Shown: positions 1 to 13,545 of the stretch, in pieces
Layout: each line of letters begins with the position of its first letter
How positions within the stretch are numbered: the stretch's first letter is position 1
Assembly: GCF_001649575.2 (NCBI RefSeq)
Contig: NC_051445.1
Span: 4,761,150 to 4,825,149 of the forward strand
Length of the DNA: 64,000 nt
Direction: 5' to 3'
From: Kryptolebias marmoratus
Lineage: Eukaryota > Chordata > Actinopteri > Cyprinodontiformes > Rivulidae
Notes under the pieces: model-generated
What the model saw: only the letters and a program-made list of their open reading frames with translations
The model's database searches: none
What the model was told of the DNA's origin: nothing
Translations under genes and position numbers: made by a program

Positions 1-659
<659 letters not shown>

Positions 660-1760
660 CCCTCGTTTATCAGGTGGAGGGGGAGCTAGGTTAGAGAAGG
701 TCATCTGCCGTGTTCAAAGTTGAGGCCTCAGTAGCCGAAAAGTAAAGTGTTAAGGACACTAAAAGGTCTCAGCTTTACAGATCAGATGCACCAAGGTACT
801 CAGGGTCCATAGTGTTACAGAGAGACGTGTTACAGGGACTTCAACATCAGACTGAAGGGAAAATGGATGGGAAGCTGACCTTCACCTCAAAAATCAGCCT
901 GAGATGTCCTTGTGATGCTTGTGATGCCAAATATTGACAGTAGCAGTTTCCATCACAGGGGGTGCTCATTTTAGTCTTGAGGAAGAACTGAAATCTCAAG
1001 AGAAAACTCAGGGCCCCATCTGGAGATTGAACACCTTGCACATCTAAGGAGCGTTGAACTTGTTTCCACGGACCTCCTGGAAAAGATTTGGCCCAGAAGA
1101 ATCACATTAGAGCCAAAATGGTGCTCAGATTATTACAGTCATTGTGGAGAAACTCTGATGCGTCAAACCGCTCGATTGATCTCTATTCCATCATTTCATA
1201 CTGTAAGCTAACCAGATTTATGAGAGACAGGATAGCTTTTATATTATTATTGCTCTAATTATTATTTGTTGCTGATGTTAATTTAAATATCCCTCATTGA
1301 CATGTTGTAGCAAGAGCCAAAATCATGAATATAATTGTTATAAATGATGTAAAGGGAAACAAAAGCTATTTATGTATTTGTTGTGTATGTTGTGTTACTG
1401 TTTGAAGTAAAAATGCCCAAATGTGACTCAGTTGTTGCACCGTCGCTGGTAAAAGTACTGTAATGTGTTACTGCTCAATGTACATGTTGTTTTAGATAGT
1501 ACAGAACTGAAAGTGTTCATGTAAACATATGTTTCACTTAAAGAAAATTATTTAAGACTAGCAATATAATCTTTTACTGAAGTTCATTTCTGAATGACGT
1601 TTCTACTCTTTGAAGGGCTGAAAAAAGTTTATTCCACAGACAAAAGTTTAAAACAGATGAAATTAGAATTATACAAGCCACTAAATGATAATGGTACGAT
1701 AGGACGTAATGATCCAAAAAAATAAAATAAAATAAAACGCATGAATATGATAATAAAACA
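660..1760 (+). other. Probable 3' UTR of the bmper-like gene
   Basis: Non-coding sequence after the stop at 659. AATAAA-type hexamers cluster near 1721-1736, with further ones at about 1807 and 1828. The true cleavage site cannot be decided from sequence alone. Confidence 0.4.
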
Positions 1761-4700
1761 AAAATATAAAAATAATTTTTTTTTTTTTTTTCAAGAAAAA
1801 CTGCTTAAAATAAAGAGAGTAACAAACAATAAAGATTATAATATATTTTTTATTTTTTTATCTGCCAGGTTCTGGCATTTTCTTTAACTTCTGACAAGAA
1901 ATAAACTCAGCAAAGCTACAGAAATCACTAAAAAGTGAAAAAAAAAAAACATTTAAAACTGCATTGTGCTAAATAACTGATGATAAATTTACAAAGTAAA
2001 TTCACAAATGTTTAAAAAGCTCAATATTTTTGTCTTTTTGAATTAAATTTCCTATTTTTCTGTTTTAATTTTGCTTTCTTTTCTCGACCTCTGCAGTTCA
2101 CAGAACATTTGCTGCTGAGATGCATTTAAAGGACGTGTTGCTAAATTACCACAGTTTTGTAATTTTCCTTAAGTAAAATCAACACTCAGAATAAAACTGT
2201 GAAACTACTTTAATGACATTTGCAAACTTTTAATACCTTCAAATTTGTGCAAACAAGATTCACACACAAAAAAAGAAGAGCTCTAAAATAAAACCAAGAC
2301 GACCAAAGTAACAAATACAACATAATCCAAAAGACAACAAAACTGTGGCAGTTTGGTAACAGTTTTACACTTTTTCAAGAGAAATACCAGAGTGACAAAC
2401 AGGCCTAAGTAGTTCATCATCAAGTCCACCTGAAGTAGATGTATCATGTAAAAACAGGCTGAGGTGACACTTGTCACCGAACTGCAGGAGATATCCAGTA
2501 AGTGATGCAGCTGTTTAAGATCAGCCTGAAGGTGGAAGTTGCACCTTTTATTATACTTTAATGTTTTAAACCAAGTTATTGTTTCAATTCACAAACATTG
2601 GGAGGAAAAAAAGCACTGCAAGTTTTTTTTTTACTCCAATAGCAATGTTTAACTAAAAGATACAGTCAAATAGTCTTGGGAGGATTCCTGAGTGAAAGTA
2701 AAAAGACCTTGTTTTGTGTTTTAATCCCTTCCAGCTGTAACTATCCTTTGTGAAAAGAAAGCAGATGGTGTCTTACAGTTCTTCGAGAGGCAGCAACTTT
2801 CACAACAATGCTGGGATTTTTTGTGATAAATACAGAAAAGTGAAAGAAAACCCATTCCTAATGTGACAATATTTATTTGAGCTTTTTTCGCCCATTTATA
2901 TAATTTAATTTTCACCACATTTACACACAGCTCAGCCAAAGTTTCATCATTATGACCACAGATGGACAAACTCTGCTCACCTTGTTACAACCTAATAATC
3001 TGCATCCTGACATTCATATGGATGTTAGTAACTACCAGGGCAACCCACGCTGCTCTGCTTACATGTGAACTCAATCAGAACTCATTATTTGTCTGTTGCT
3101 GTCAGACCCTTCATGTGAGATGTTACAGCATGTTTCTGGTAAAAAAAAAGATCATTAATGCAGACTGGAGTGTGGCACACTGACTGAAAACTAGTCAACA
3201 GAGATCAGAAATGAAGCTGATAAATGCCTGTCACTGCAGCAGTCAACCGACATAAACGCCAATTAAAGACTCAGTGGGAGTTTCTGACCACTGCATAAAG
3301 GGCTGCATGTTTTATGTTATGTTTATGTCTTAAATATTCACCTAAATCTGATCTAAAGCTCACTACTGTTTTCCAACTATGATCACAATTCACTCTTGCA
3401 TTTAGCAGTTGCTTCTTTTAAGTTCTAAAATACAAAGTGGATATTCTTAAAAGGTTGAAACTGCTACTTGTTTAAGTGTAATATTGTACTAATATACTGT
3501 CAAACCAAACGATTACCACAAACACAAAGTATCTGCAGATAAAAGGGAAAGAAGCACTGACATTATTTCTATGGTACACACAAAAACAATTAAAAGTAAG
3601 AGGAATACAGATCCACACTGATCCTGCACAGTTTCAACGTGATGAGTTCAACTCTTTGGCTTTTTCTCAAAATACTACATTCACCCTTGTTTCTAGACTG
3701 AAATGCTGTAAGGCATTGAAAGGTACTTTAGTATAATTCTGGTTCAGAAGTAACATACTGTATTTGTTTAAAAAAACAAGTCTAAGAAAAATGACTGTAT
3801 ATGTATAAAGTTCTTAGAATTAAGAGCTTTAATTTAATCTTATTGTCTCACTGACTGGTTCTGGGGCTTAACAAAAAAAAAACAAAAACTAATTTTGCAG
3901 TTGAACAAGAATTTTTCTGCTCAGTTTTTCTTTTGCCCGCCAAAAAACTGAAAGGTTAAATTTCTTAAGCTCTGATCTACATTTTTTTCATCATTTCAAG
4001 GAAAATTTAATCTGATAAGAAAATATTTTGTCTGGTTCTATACGACAAACAGTTGAGTTAATGGAGTAACTGCTGTAAACACAAAATAGAACATCTTTTA
4101 AAGAGTCTAACGTTTTCCTCAGATGTAAAAACTAAAACAAACTAAAGCTGAATTCAGAGTCTGAACTGTTTTCATTAAACTCCTTGCTGCCTGGTGAATA
4201 AGAAACATGTCAGGGTTTCTGTTTTACACGAGGCTTTTCTGTCCTCTTGTGGCAGGAAAAAAAGTCACACTTGCAAAGTGATAATTATTTTTTTCTTTCT
4301 GTCTGACTGGCCACTTTAACTGGGATAAGTCAGATTTATAAATTTTATCTCAAGATGAAGAGCCATTTAAACGTTTTTCAAAGGCTATTAAAGTCGTTTA
4401 TTATTCTTTTAATGATGGGAACAGCTTGCTAGGTTTTAGATCAAGCTTGAATTAACTATAAAATTCACCAAACATTACCCAGACTTTAGCAAAGTGACTA
4501 AAAATAAGTTTGATGAAATTAAGTTTCTCTTGCTAATAAAGATAAAAGAACAAAAGAAAGAAAACTTTGTATATTTTTCATGTTTTCTCATTTGCAGAGT
4601 CTTATTGTATTCTAACCAAACTGATAAAACCATAAATAGGATGAAGAGAGGACTTCCATAGCTTTCTGACAAAAGGGGGGAGCACTTAGGGAAGTTTTTC

Positions 4701-4838
4701 AAAATGTTCTACTCATAACTTTACCATAAAAAGGAGCCAACAAAAATAGATTAATTCTGCAAATAAAACTAGTGTCTTTAAGTACTTAAAATATGTATGA
4801 ACACTAAATATTTTTTAAATCCCTTAAGTAAAACAGTA
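1761..4838. other. Intergenic, tail-to-tail between the bmper-like gene and eaf1
   Basis: AT-rich with many A/T homopolymer runs. I see no splice-bounded coding exon on either strand; open frames of 60-80 codons here have no recognisable motif. Part of the right side may be a long eaf1 3' UTR. Confidence 0.5.
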
Positions 4839-4844
4839 TTTATT
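4839..4844 (-). other. Candidate polyadenylation signal of eaf1
   Basis: TTTATT on the plus strand reads AATAAA on the minus strand, about 210 bases beyond the eaf1 stop. More distal signals are possible. Confidence 0.35.
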
Positions 4845-5052
4845 TTTACTTTTACTAAACAAAACAAAATGTACATCTAATAAAAATACTATCTTAAAGT
4901 TTCTGGCTGACCATCTTTGAAGTTATACTAAAATAAAATTTAAAAAAATAAAGTTCAAACAAAAAATAAAGCTCAGGTCATCTTTCATAGCAACTGAACA
5001 CGTAACTCAAGCAGTAGAAGGAAGAGGAGTGTGGAGGACTGACCAGGAGGCT

Positions 5053-7897
5053 TCAGTTGTCATCACTGTCGCTGCCCGACTCACTGAGGAGAAGATCATT
5101 TCCTGTGGAGATGAAAAAGAGAGAAAAATGTGCAAAAAAACAGTTTTTATAGCATTAAACCACAGGACAAATTAATAAACTAGTACTGCTTTCAAGTTTT
5201 CCAGCAACCCGGAGAACAGTGACAGTAAAAGTGACAACGTGACAGAAATATGTGGATAACTATCACCTGTATCACTGCTAATATGGCAAAAAAAACATCA
5301 AAATGTGATTTTATTTGTCAGATTCTGTCTTTTAAAGAGTATTCAGTGCTAAAACCTAAGAGAGATATTAAAAGACTGAATTTCATTTCCTGATTTCTTA
5401 ACCTGAGACACTTACGGAGCGTGTTCATGAGCTGGTTGTTGCCCTGCTGCCTGTCTCCTCCTCCGTTGGCCATGGGGGTGCGGCTGGGGGAGGTCTGGCT
5501 GAGCGGGCGCGGGGCGTCATGCTCCCCATCGCTGCTGCTGCTGTCGTCGCCGCTCCCAGAGGCGCTGGCTGAATCAGACGAGCTGCTGCTGCCGCTGCTG
5601 CTCATCTGCTCAATCACCTCCACCTCCGCTCGCAGCTCTGTCCGCAGCGACAGGAAGTCAGTGAGGTTAATGTTTACTTGGTCAATATATCACACCTTCA
5701 TTCCACATTTCCATCGATCCAGTTATTCAAATACAGATGTCAAAGAAGTTCCTTTTGTTTAGGATCTGGGCAGCGTTAGTTTAAAACACACTACAGTGTA
5801 GTTACATGTTCGGTCTGTGTAAAAACACCTTGTCTGATGGAACCTGAGTGTGGCTGAACTTCCTCACCTCTCTTGATGTCATCAAGCTGAGGCTCTGGGG
5901 AGGGGTTGTCCTTCGATTGGGAGGGTGAGGTTTTGATCCCAGCTCCGGGTTTGGTTGGGGCTCGGAACTGAGAGCTGGGCTGGGAGGAACGAACTGACTG
6001 TTGCTCGATTCGGGCCTGAATCTTACTGCTGCCCTCCGCTCTGAAAATTACAAACATGGTTCCATATATTAGTTCTTTCTGTTCGTGTGCAATAATAAAT
6101 ATCCTCCTGCGTGTGGTGGTAAAATATTAGATTCAACAGAAGCTCACACAATCACATCAATAAACAGTTTTAATTGTTATAGATCTCTCACCTTGTTTTC
6201 TTGACCTGAATGCTGCTGCTGAGTTTCTCCAGCACAAATTCTCCTGTGTCATGGTTAATGATGAGCACACAGTCCTTCTGATACGGCCGCTTGTTTCCTT
6301 TAAATACTGTCATTGGAGGCGTAGAGCCCTGGAAGAATATTGAGAATATAAGTACCTATTGTTTTAGTTTTATTATTTTAAAACCAGACCTCACAGTCAA
6401 AATGTTTCCAGAGGGCGTAATAACGAGTAACTCAGATATATTGCACAAGATACATTTAAATGTGTTTGTACCCAGGGGAAGATAACAAAATTAGTTATTT
6501 CTTTACAAAGAATTATTAGTTTAGCCAAGTATTTTAAACCTAAAGTCAGAGATTTTAATGTCACAACATGTTTATCTTTTAACTTAGCTAAATAACTATA
6601 GTAACACATCAAACACATCAAAAAGTTTTTTTATTAAAATCTTCAAAGGTTTCACCATTTAACTGATTTTTATTTCATAATTTCATCAAGGACATCAACT
6701 AAAATATTTAAATGCCAGTCACAATTATAAAATCCAAATTTATATTTGACCTTCTAACAAAAATAACAGCCTTAATAAAGTAAGGTTGCAATCCAATCAT
6801 AATCACCTCTGAGAGGACTTTTAGGTTTAGTAAAGCCAGCTATCACACATTAAGCCTGCTTATGTGAACTTTGCTTTCTGAGAATCTTACTGGAATGTGA
6901 GGTAGTGTTATGGTGACTTCATCTCCTTTCCCAACTTGGAGCTCTCCCTCGCAGCTCGTGTCAATAGAAGCTGGTTTGAAGTCATCTGAAAAAAAAAAAA
7001 TTAAAAAGGGCATTAGCACATTGAGTTTGTTTACTACAGACTGTTCATTATAAATTTAAAGATTTTGGTGCACTGTAGAGGCCAATATTAGCATATAAAA
7101 GAAGAAAGAACAAAAAATGATATACCTGCTTATTACTTTTTTATTGCCATTACTGTTTCACATCAACGTGAACTTTTATAAGAAGCCAAATTCTCCAGAT
7201 CCCATGTTAATGAAAACTCCAGAACAAGTCATTGGATCAAAAGGTTTTTAAATACTTCAACATAACAGATGTACTGCTGGATTGAACATGAAACCTCTAT
7301 TTAGTTAAGGTACCGGAAATTTGTTTTCCTTTAATAAGAGTCTCATAAAACAAAAATGATTAAAGAAACATTGAACTTAGTTTTGTACCCAGCAGTTCTC
7401 ATCCTGAAGTGAATATTAGTAAGGGCTTTTTGTACATATTTCACCATAAGATCCTGGTTACTTTAAATGCAACAAAGTGGGTTTTAGGATATATCTCTTT
7501 GTTTTCTCAAAGTTTAAATTTTGGGCCATTTTATGTAGCACCAAATTAAAGAATCAATAAAAACTCTACTTCAAATAAATAAACAATATTTAGTTGTTTA
7601 AACAACTTGGCTTTACACGATGTCTTTATTTTGTTCATGGTGCATAAAATTAAGTTATTGTTTATATGCTGTATATGACATTTATGTAAACCTAAAACAA
7701 TCTATAATTAATAGGCAGATAGATAAATTCATGCGAATTAATCACTTCTAATCAACAGTTTCTCTAACTAAAGGTTTCGGTCTCTCTCACTCACATCTAA
7801 TAGTGTGAAAAGAAGATTTTGGCCTCTTCTCAAAGCTTTCTCCGAGCTTCAAAACATGTTCCTCTTTATCCAGCAGCGGATTCGTACTTCCGTTCAT
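5053..7897 (-). CDS. eaf1: ELL-associated factor 1, six exons, complete (259 aa)
   Basis: Exons on the minus strand: 7897-7795, 6985-6891, 6328-6192, 6040-5868, 5637-5416, 5102-5053. All have GT-AG borders and together make 780 nt in frame, ending TGA at 5055-5053. The N-terminal EAF domain (about residues 15-105) contains [37 protein letters not shown] and [20 protein letters not shown], which are strongly conserved in EAF1/EAF2. A proline- and lysine-rich linker with [13 protein letters not shown] follows, then a serine/aspartate-rich transactivation region (about residues 178-205), then [22 protein letters not shown] at the end. EAF1 binds ELL and stimulates RNA polymerase II elongation in the nucleus. 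Length is close to the human protein (about 268 aa). The [11 protein letters not shown] linker and the long Ser/Asp tail favour EAF1 over EAF2. It is head-to-head with mettl6. Confidence 0.96.
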
Positions 7898-8429
7898 GAT
7901 TCCGTCTCTTTAAACTAGCTTGAAATTTACATTCACGTAAAATCCAATGAAACGCCGAGATAAATGAGGGTTAATGGAGACAAGAATCCAAATAAAGATA
8001 AAGTTAGCTTGCAGATGCTAACATTTAGCAAAACATCGCTTTCGTCACTCGACTGCGGGTTTCCGGTTGGTCCGGCGGTGAAATACCACCGACAACGGGC
8101 TGCTCTTGCTGTAAGTGTTTAATGAATAAAACAATTCTATCAATAATTATTAATATGATATTATAACATTATGATTTAATGCTAGCGTGACTTCGTAAAT
8201 TGTTTTACGTTTTACATTTTAAACAGTTGAGACAGCGGTGTTTATCGTTGAGAAGAAATAAAATTGTAAACGCCACACGGAAGAATTTAACTAACGGACG
8301 AGATGGAGTCAAAATGTGTGAAAAGGTAACAACCAGTCATTTGATTTTAATATATAAGTTTATAAATAGCAGTTTTATTAAAACATGACTATCTAAGAGA
8401 AAGCCAAACTAAATATTTCTAAATGCAGC
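7898..8429. promoter_or_regulatory. Shared divergent promoter region of eaf1 and mettl6
   Basis: Only 532 bases separate the two start codons. The stretch at about 8040-8110 is GC-rich relative to its surroundings and holds an ETS-type core (TTCCGG at 8061-8066) and CCGGCGG nearby; no TATA box is evident. A splice donor (GCT|GTAAGT at 8110/8111) suggests an untranslated first mettl6 exon, joined to the acceptor at 8427-8428, one base before its ATG. This is the usual arrangement of a bidirectional housekeeping promoter. Confidence 0.6.
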
Positions 8430-11196
8430 ATGGCTCTTCTGACATGCGATAAGTGCGAAGTTGAATCCAAAGATGAAGAAGAAGTTTATCCAAGTGGACA
8501 AACGAAAACTTCCACCATCAGAGATTTAACCCAGGAGGAGCTGGGCAGACTGAGGAGTGAGAGGACTCTTGTATCCGAGTTCAAACAGATGAAGTTAGAG
8601 AAAGAAGCTCAGAAAAACTGGGACTTGTTTTACAAAAGAAACTCGACGAATTTCTTTAAGGACAGACACTGGACGACGAGAGAATTTGAGGAGCTCAAAG
8701 CATGTCGAGAGGTGAGCAGACCGCCAGATTATTCTGAAAAATACAAATTAATTACATTTCACAACAGGATAGGAAGTATAGACGATCTCATTGTGGCATA
8801 TAGATATCCTGTTCTTCAAATAATGAAGTTCTTTACATCTACTACTGTATTTTTATTTCGTATTAAATACTAATTTACTTATTATTTGTTTTAAAAAAAG
8901 ATCAAAATCTCACAGGAAGTTTGTAAATTTCATTTAAAGCTAGACTGACAAACGTGAATAAAGTGCTAAGTGATCATTTGGTCATCTGATGTATTTTTGT
9001 CCTGCCTTGTTTGCAGTTTGAGTCCCAGAAGCTGGTTCTGCTGGAGGCCGGCTGTGGGGTCGGAAACTGCATCTTCCCTCTGCTGGAGGATGACCTGAAC
9101 ATCTTTGTTTATGCCTGTGACTTCTCACCTCGGGCTGTTGAATTTGTCAAAGTAAGAAATCCATCTGTGTACTAGTGAATTACTTTTGGACTAAACCCTC
9201 ATTCTTTTTATTTAGGAAAAAGACAAAGAGGTAGGCCAAAGAGGAGACATATGGATGCAGATAGAGAGGACATGAAGGTAGTTGGAGTGAGGACAGAGGA
9301 CACAGGACACAGAGTTAGATGGAGGAGGATGACTCGCTGTGGTGACCCCTGAAAAAGGGAACAGCTGAAAGAAAAAGAAGAAGAATAGACCCTTTAATTT
9401 GAAGGAACCTGGAAGTAATAAACAACACTCAGACACCAGTGTAGTTTGGTTGCAGGGGTGTGTGGTGGGTGTTTTCTTTCCTGAAACAAATGATAACATT
9501 AAAAAATTCACATTCAACTGCTGAAGTAGATCTGTCCAGTCGCAGTTGTAAAGTATAGATCATAATAAAAGAAAAATGTGATGCAGAAAATATTCAGTCC
9601 CCTAAAACAAACAAAAAAAAACACTCAGTGATATCAGTACAACAAGTTTACGTTCTTTTGTTTGACAGAAAAACCCTCTTTACTGTCCTGAGCGCTGCTG
9701 TGCCTTCCAGTGTGACTTAACAAAAGACGACCTGCTGGAAAATGTGCGAGAAGGCAGCGTGGATGTTGTTACTCTCATATTTGTCTTGTCGGCAGTCCAT
9801 CCTGATAAGATGAAGCTGGCTGTGGAGAACATCAAAAAGGTAAAAACAGAGACATCTGTAGGGTTCTGTCAACAGTTTAGATATGTTGTGTGTAATTACA
9901 TGGATGTGTAACACAAGCATAATTTCTTGTGCATACACACAAAATTTAATCTAATTGTTAGGATCTGAGTTTTTGAATTATGTTTTGTCTTCATGTTTCA
10001 GTTAGAGTTTGTTTGTGTTATTTGTCTCTTCCCTGTGCCTCAGCCAACATTCACTTCTCCTCAGTCACTCTCTCTCTCTTCCCCATTCTCACCCATCTAC
10101 ACCTGCCTCTAGCTCCTTGATCATCTCACCTGTGCCCACTTCCACTAATCACCCTCNNNNNNNNNNNNNNNNNNNNNNNNNNNNNNNNNNNNNNNNNNNN
10201 NNNNGTCTCCCAGTGGTTCGTCTTTAGTCTCAGGTCTGTTCAGGTTTAGTTTAGTTAGTTAATGTTTTTTGTATTTAGTCTAGGTTTTGCTGCCACGTCA
10301 GCCTTTGTTTTGGGTTTGCCTTTTATTTCTAAATAAATTAGTTTTTTTATCAACATGAGTCTGCGCTCAGGGTTTGCCTCCTTCACCCCAGTCCATGACA
10401 CTAATTGGTTGAAAGAATTTTGTTATTCTGGTTTCTAAAATTAGAAAAATAACATCCAGCCTCACAACACAATTTCAGCTTATAAATATACTTTATATGC
10501 AGGAACAAACTAGGCATAAGCTTTGTTTTTGCAAACTTTCAGGCAACTGAGTGTAATGTAATCTACTTTTAGGTGCTGAAGCCTGGTGGCATCATCTTGT
10601 TCAGAGATTACGGCCTGTATGACCACGCCATGCTGCGGTTTAAATCCGGCAGCAAGCTGGGGGAGAACTTCTACGTGCGCCAGGATGGAACAAGGTCTTA
10701 CTTCTTCTCTAAAGGTTAGCACTTTGTTTGTTCAGTAAAAACAGAGAGGGTAACTGTAGAGATAAATGTAGAGATATTTTAGGAATCTGATGAATCAAAT
10801 TTATTTGTAAAGGATGTAACAAAACTATTTTGTTGGGTGTTTTCATCAACTGTGTTCTGATTTCTGTTTATACTCTAAGTAGTTACATGTAAGTTTTGAT
10901 ATTGTCCTTTTCACAAACTGATGTAAAAAGCTTGTCAACTTTATTAATTCCAATGGGCAATTAGTTTGTAGCTTCTGAGTTCACATTCACTGACACAACT
11001 TTGTTTTAAGCCCTTCTGAACATTTTATTTTATTATTTCAGAGTTTCTGGCTAAGCTGTTTGAGGAGGCAGGCTTTGAATCCGTTTCCAACGAATACGTC
11101 CTGAGAGAGACGGTCAACAAGAAGGAGGGGCTTTGTGTTCCGAGGGTCTTTCTTCAGAGCAAGTTCACCAAGACGGCACATTCACAGAGCTCATGA
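8430..11196 (+). CDS. mettl6: tRNA (serine) m3C32 methyltransferase METTL6, complete (294 aa)
   Basis: Coding exons: 8430-8711, 9017-9151, 9669-9839, 10573-10714, 11042-11196, with TGA at 11194. The joined frame is open throughout. The N-terminus has [21 protein letters not shown] and TTREFEEL, hallmarks of the METTL2/6/8 family. The Rossmann SAM site is visible as EAGCGVGN (residues 104-111), then CDFSPRAVE (128-136), CDLTKDDLL (154-162) and [18 protein letters not shown] (171-188). The C-terminal part has [33 protein letters not shown] and [23 protein letters not shown]6 forms 3-methylcytidine at position 32 of seryl-tRNAs, together with seryl-tRNA synthetase. Human METTL6 is about 284 aa. 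The first about 30 residues are acidic, fish-specific and rich in Thr/Ser, and differ from what I recall in mammals. Intron 2 holds a LINE tail and intron 3 holds the assembly gap. Confidence 0.96.
9205..9390 (+). mobile_element. 5'-truncated non-LTR retrotransposon tail (RTE-like) in mettl6 intron 2
   Basis: The segment runs through AAAAGACAAAGAGG, AGAGGAGAC.TATGGATGCAG, GGAGTGAGGACAGAGGAC and a GGTGACCCCTGAAAAAGG box, and ends in a purine-rich GAAGAAGAA tail. This is the widespread teleost pattern of a reverse-transcriptase ORF end plus short tail. It is in the same orientation as, and clearly related to, the copy at 20870-21035. Only the last about 180 bases are present, so it is a dead, truncated insertion. 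The RTE/Rex3-type assignment is from memory. Confidence 0.55.
10020..10405 (+). mobile_element. Interspersed retroelement-like repeat interrupted by a gap (mettl6 intron 3)
   Basis: A pyrimidine-rich left part (CTCACCTGTGCCCACTTCCACTAATCACC) and a right part ending CAGGGTTTGCCTCCTTCACCCCAGTCCATGACA flank the N-run. Just upstream of that end is an AATAAATTAG stretch like a polyadenylation signal. The layout resembles LTR-type repeats common in teleosts, with the gap probably falling in the repeat because of assembly difficulty. Family and boundaries are uncertain. Confidence 0.4.
10157..10204. other. Assembly gap (48 N)
   Basis: A run of N within mettl6 intron 3, inside repetitive sequence. 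It does not touch any coding exon. Confidence 1.
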
Positions 11197-11680
11197 CGTC
11201 ACTTGGGTTTTACATTTCAGCGCACACATTTGTAAAGATTGTGGCATAAATTTAGGTTCTATATGTTCGATCTATTTAGAAGCCATAATAGGAGGTGATG
11301 GGAGTTTTTTTTTTTAATATTCTACAGGCTCTGATTGTGAGGAGGACAAAAGTGGGGACTGTATTTTATTATGAAATCAGCACAGGTGAAGATTTTTACT
11401 TCTACAAGCTGTCAAACAATATTCTTCAATATTCTACAAGTCTTCTGTGAACAAGCAGGTATTGCTGTCTCGTTAGTTCATTGATATTAAGTTCAAGGGA
11501 GAATTTTATGACTACGTTTTTTATACAAATTTTGTAAAACCTCGTTTTGTATTTATACTTGTTTATATTTTATTTTATACTTTGTCATATCAATCACACT
11601 CAGTGCCAGATGATGGTTCAGCTTCTTTGTTCTCAAATAAGTGGAATTTCATGAGCACAAATAAAATAACATCCTGACTA
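11197..11680 (+). other. mettl6 3' UTR
   Basis: Non-coding sequence after the stop. An AATAAA overlapping AAATAAAATAA at 11660-11665 is the likely polyadenylation signal. Confidence 0.55.
11660..11665 (+). other. Candidate polyadenylation signal of mettl6
   Basis: Canonical AATAAA about 465 bases past the stop codon. Confidence 0.5.
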
Positions 11681-12734
11681 TTTAGAATTAAATGAATACA
11701 GTTAGCAGGCTTTGTGTGTGCCCTAACATTCACCAGAAATGTTTGCTTTTTTTATAAAGCAAAATATGTCATTAAATGTTTATTGCTTGTAAATAGATAA
11801 AGAAATATGTCAATAGACCGATTATTTGCTATTTTGACATTACTTAAGTTGGCCAGGAGAGGGTGCTGGTGTCAAGCTACAATTCAGAGGAAGTAAAAGT
11901 GACTTCATCTGTCTGAGATCCAGTCACATCAACACCTCCAGGTTTAAATAATACAAAGGTAACAGTTAAACTACAGTTAACAGATTTTTTTTCTGTAAGT
12001 TTTACTGAAAAGCTATTTTTCAGGGATTCATAATAGTTGTGTTCAGTCAGTTTTGACAGATGTCCCATTTCTTATTATTTGATCTAAATCCTAACTTTGG
12101 GACTGTAAAATGGACGAGATTTAGGTGTTCATACATGCAACTGAAAAGGTTGAAGAAAACTTTAATAATTAGCAAAGTCATCCCTTATTTAAATGATTGC
12201 TTATATGATTTTGAAACATCTTGTATATTTTATGTTCCTGTGTTGTCGCAGAGAAAAGTCCGTTGTGGTGAAGTGAGAGCTTTCTGGAGCAGTGTGCAAA
12301 ACGCTCTAACAGTGGCTTCCTGTTCAGCAACCATTTGATTTCCTTTTTAAACACAAGTAGAAAGTTTCCATTGAACGCTCTCTGACATGTACTTTTAAAA
12401 ACATCTGACCAAGTTTTTCTAAATACAAACATAAACCAAAATTTTGATGTAAACTTGAGTTTACTGTTGCCAGGAAATCTGAATTAAGAAATCCTTCTCT
12501 CGGATATGTTGTCTAAATAACAAAAGCATTTAAAGCTTGAAATAGTTTTGAGTCATGTGTGAATGGGAATAGATGCATTTTGTCTGTTTGATTTCTTTTA
12601 GCATTTAAAATAAAACCACACTGGATATGTTGCCAGTCCATGTGGCCAACATGCAGTTTCCTGTTCTGTGGTTTGGCTCATGCACCTTCTGAGCGAACAA
12701 ACAGTGTCGATGAGGATATCTGCAGGTTTATTTA

Positions 12735-12960
12735 TGAAGCACATTTGCAGTTAATGTACGTCCAACTAGGAGCACGAACCTCCACCAAAGCTTTAGGGTC
12801 ATTAAAAAAATGTAGAATCCAAATTTAATCATTTGTTCTTTGTGACAATGTCAACATTTCCTGAAAATTTAATCTAAATCTGGTTATTAGGTTTTAAGTA
12901 ATCTTGCTAACAAACAGATGGACCCAAAACCACCTCCTTGGCAGAGGAAATCAATGTAGG
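12735..12960 (+). repeat. Old interspersed repeat, copy 1
   Basis: It contains ATTTAATCATTTGTTC, TGACAATGTCAACATTTCCTG, ATCTTGCTAACAAACAGA and CCTCCTTGGCAGAGG in order. The same series (GACAACCTCAACATTTCCTG, ATCTTGCAAACAAAAAGA, CCTCGTTGGCGG) occurs at 20395-20555. It resembles a common fish repeat that ends in TTGCTAACAGACAGAC and CTCCTTGGCGGAGG. Confidence 0.55.
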
Positions 12961-13539
12961 AAGATACTGAATGTTAGAAACAGAAACCATTGAATTGGTT
13001 TGATTAAAGTTTTCAACTCTTTTATTCTTCATGGGTATCATCAGCTTTGATTGACTGTACAGCAGCATCTGTTTACTAATGACAGCAGGTTCAGTCTTTC
13101 TGCTGTAACTTCCTAACACATGTGGCTCTTAGGTCGGCCACACTGACAACAAAGCAGAGGGTTTAAAGTGCTCTAAACAAGTTGCAGCCTTTTTTATTCA
13201 TTTTTTATCTCTACGTTTGGAAAGGTTGGTTTCCCAATGGTTCCTGTAGTTCAGAGTTCATGTAAACCAGATTGCATGTTATTTATTTGGTATGATTTAA
13301 TTCATATTTTTAAGTTCTGGCTTGACAGATTGAAATAAATCTTTTGTGATGAAGTTTACTTTCTAAAAGTGACGTGCGGTCCTCTAATGCAGGCGCTTAC
13401 ATGTCCTCTGAATAGTTTAAAGAAGGTCCCAAAATAAATAAAAATACAAATAGTTTATGGATAACAAACACCTTTTAGACACAGTTTGTTGAATCCAGAA
13501 AATGATTTACCCGAACAGTTTGTTTTAATATACGTATCA

Positions 13540-13545
13540 TTTATT
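13540..13545 (-). other. Candidate polyadenylation signal of the Ig gene
   Basis: TTTATT on the plus strand reads AATAAA on the minus strand, about 325 bases beyond the stop. Confidence 0.4.

Noticed and set aside
5421..5762. 113-codon plus-strand frame rich in Leu/Ser
   Set aside because: It is the antisense reading of eaf1 exon 5, whose Ser/Asp codon repeats keep the opposite strand open.
8200..8388. Alternative upstream start for mettl6 (ATG TGT GAA AAG | GTAACA near 8313)
   Set aside because: The frame does not join the conserved METTL6 sequence, and the ATG at 8430 follows an acceptor directly, so this is probably intronic or untranslated.
10009..10227. Plus-strand frame spanning the N-run
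   Set aside because: It crosses an assembly gap and lies in pyrimidine-rich repeat sequence.
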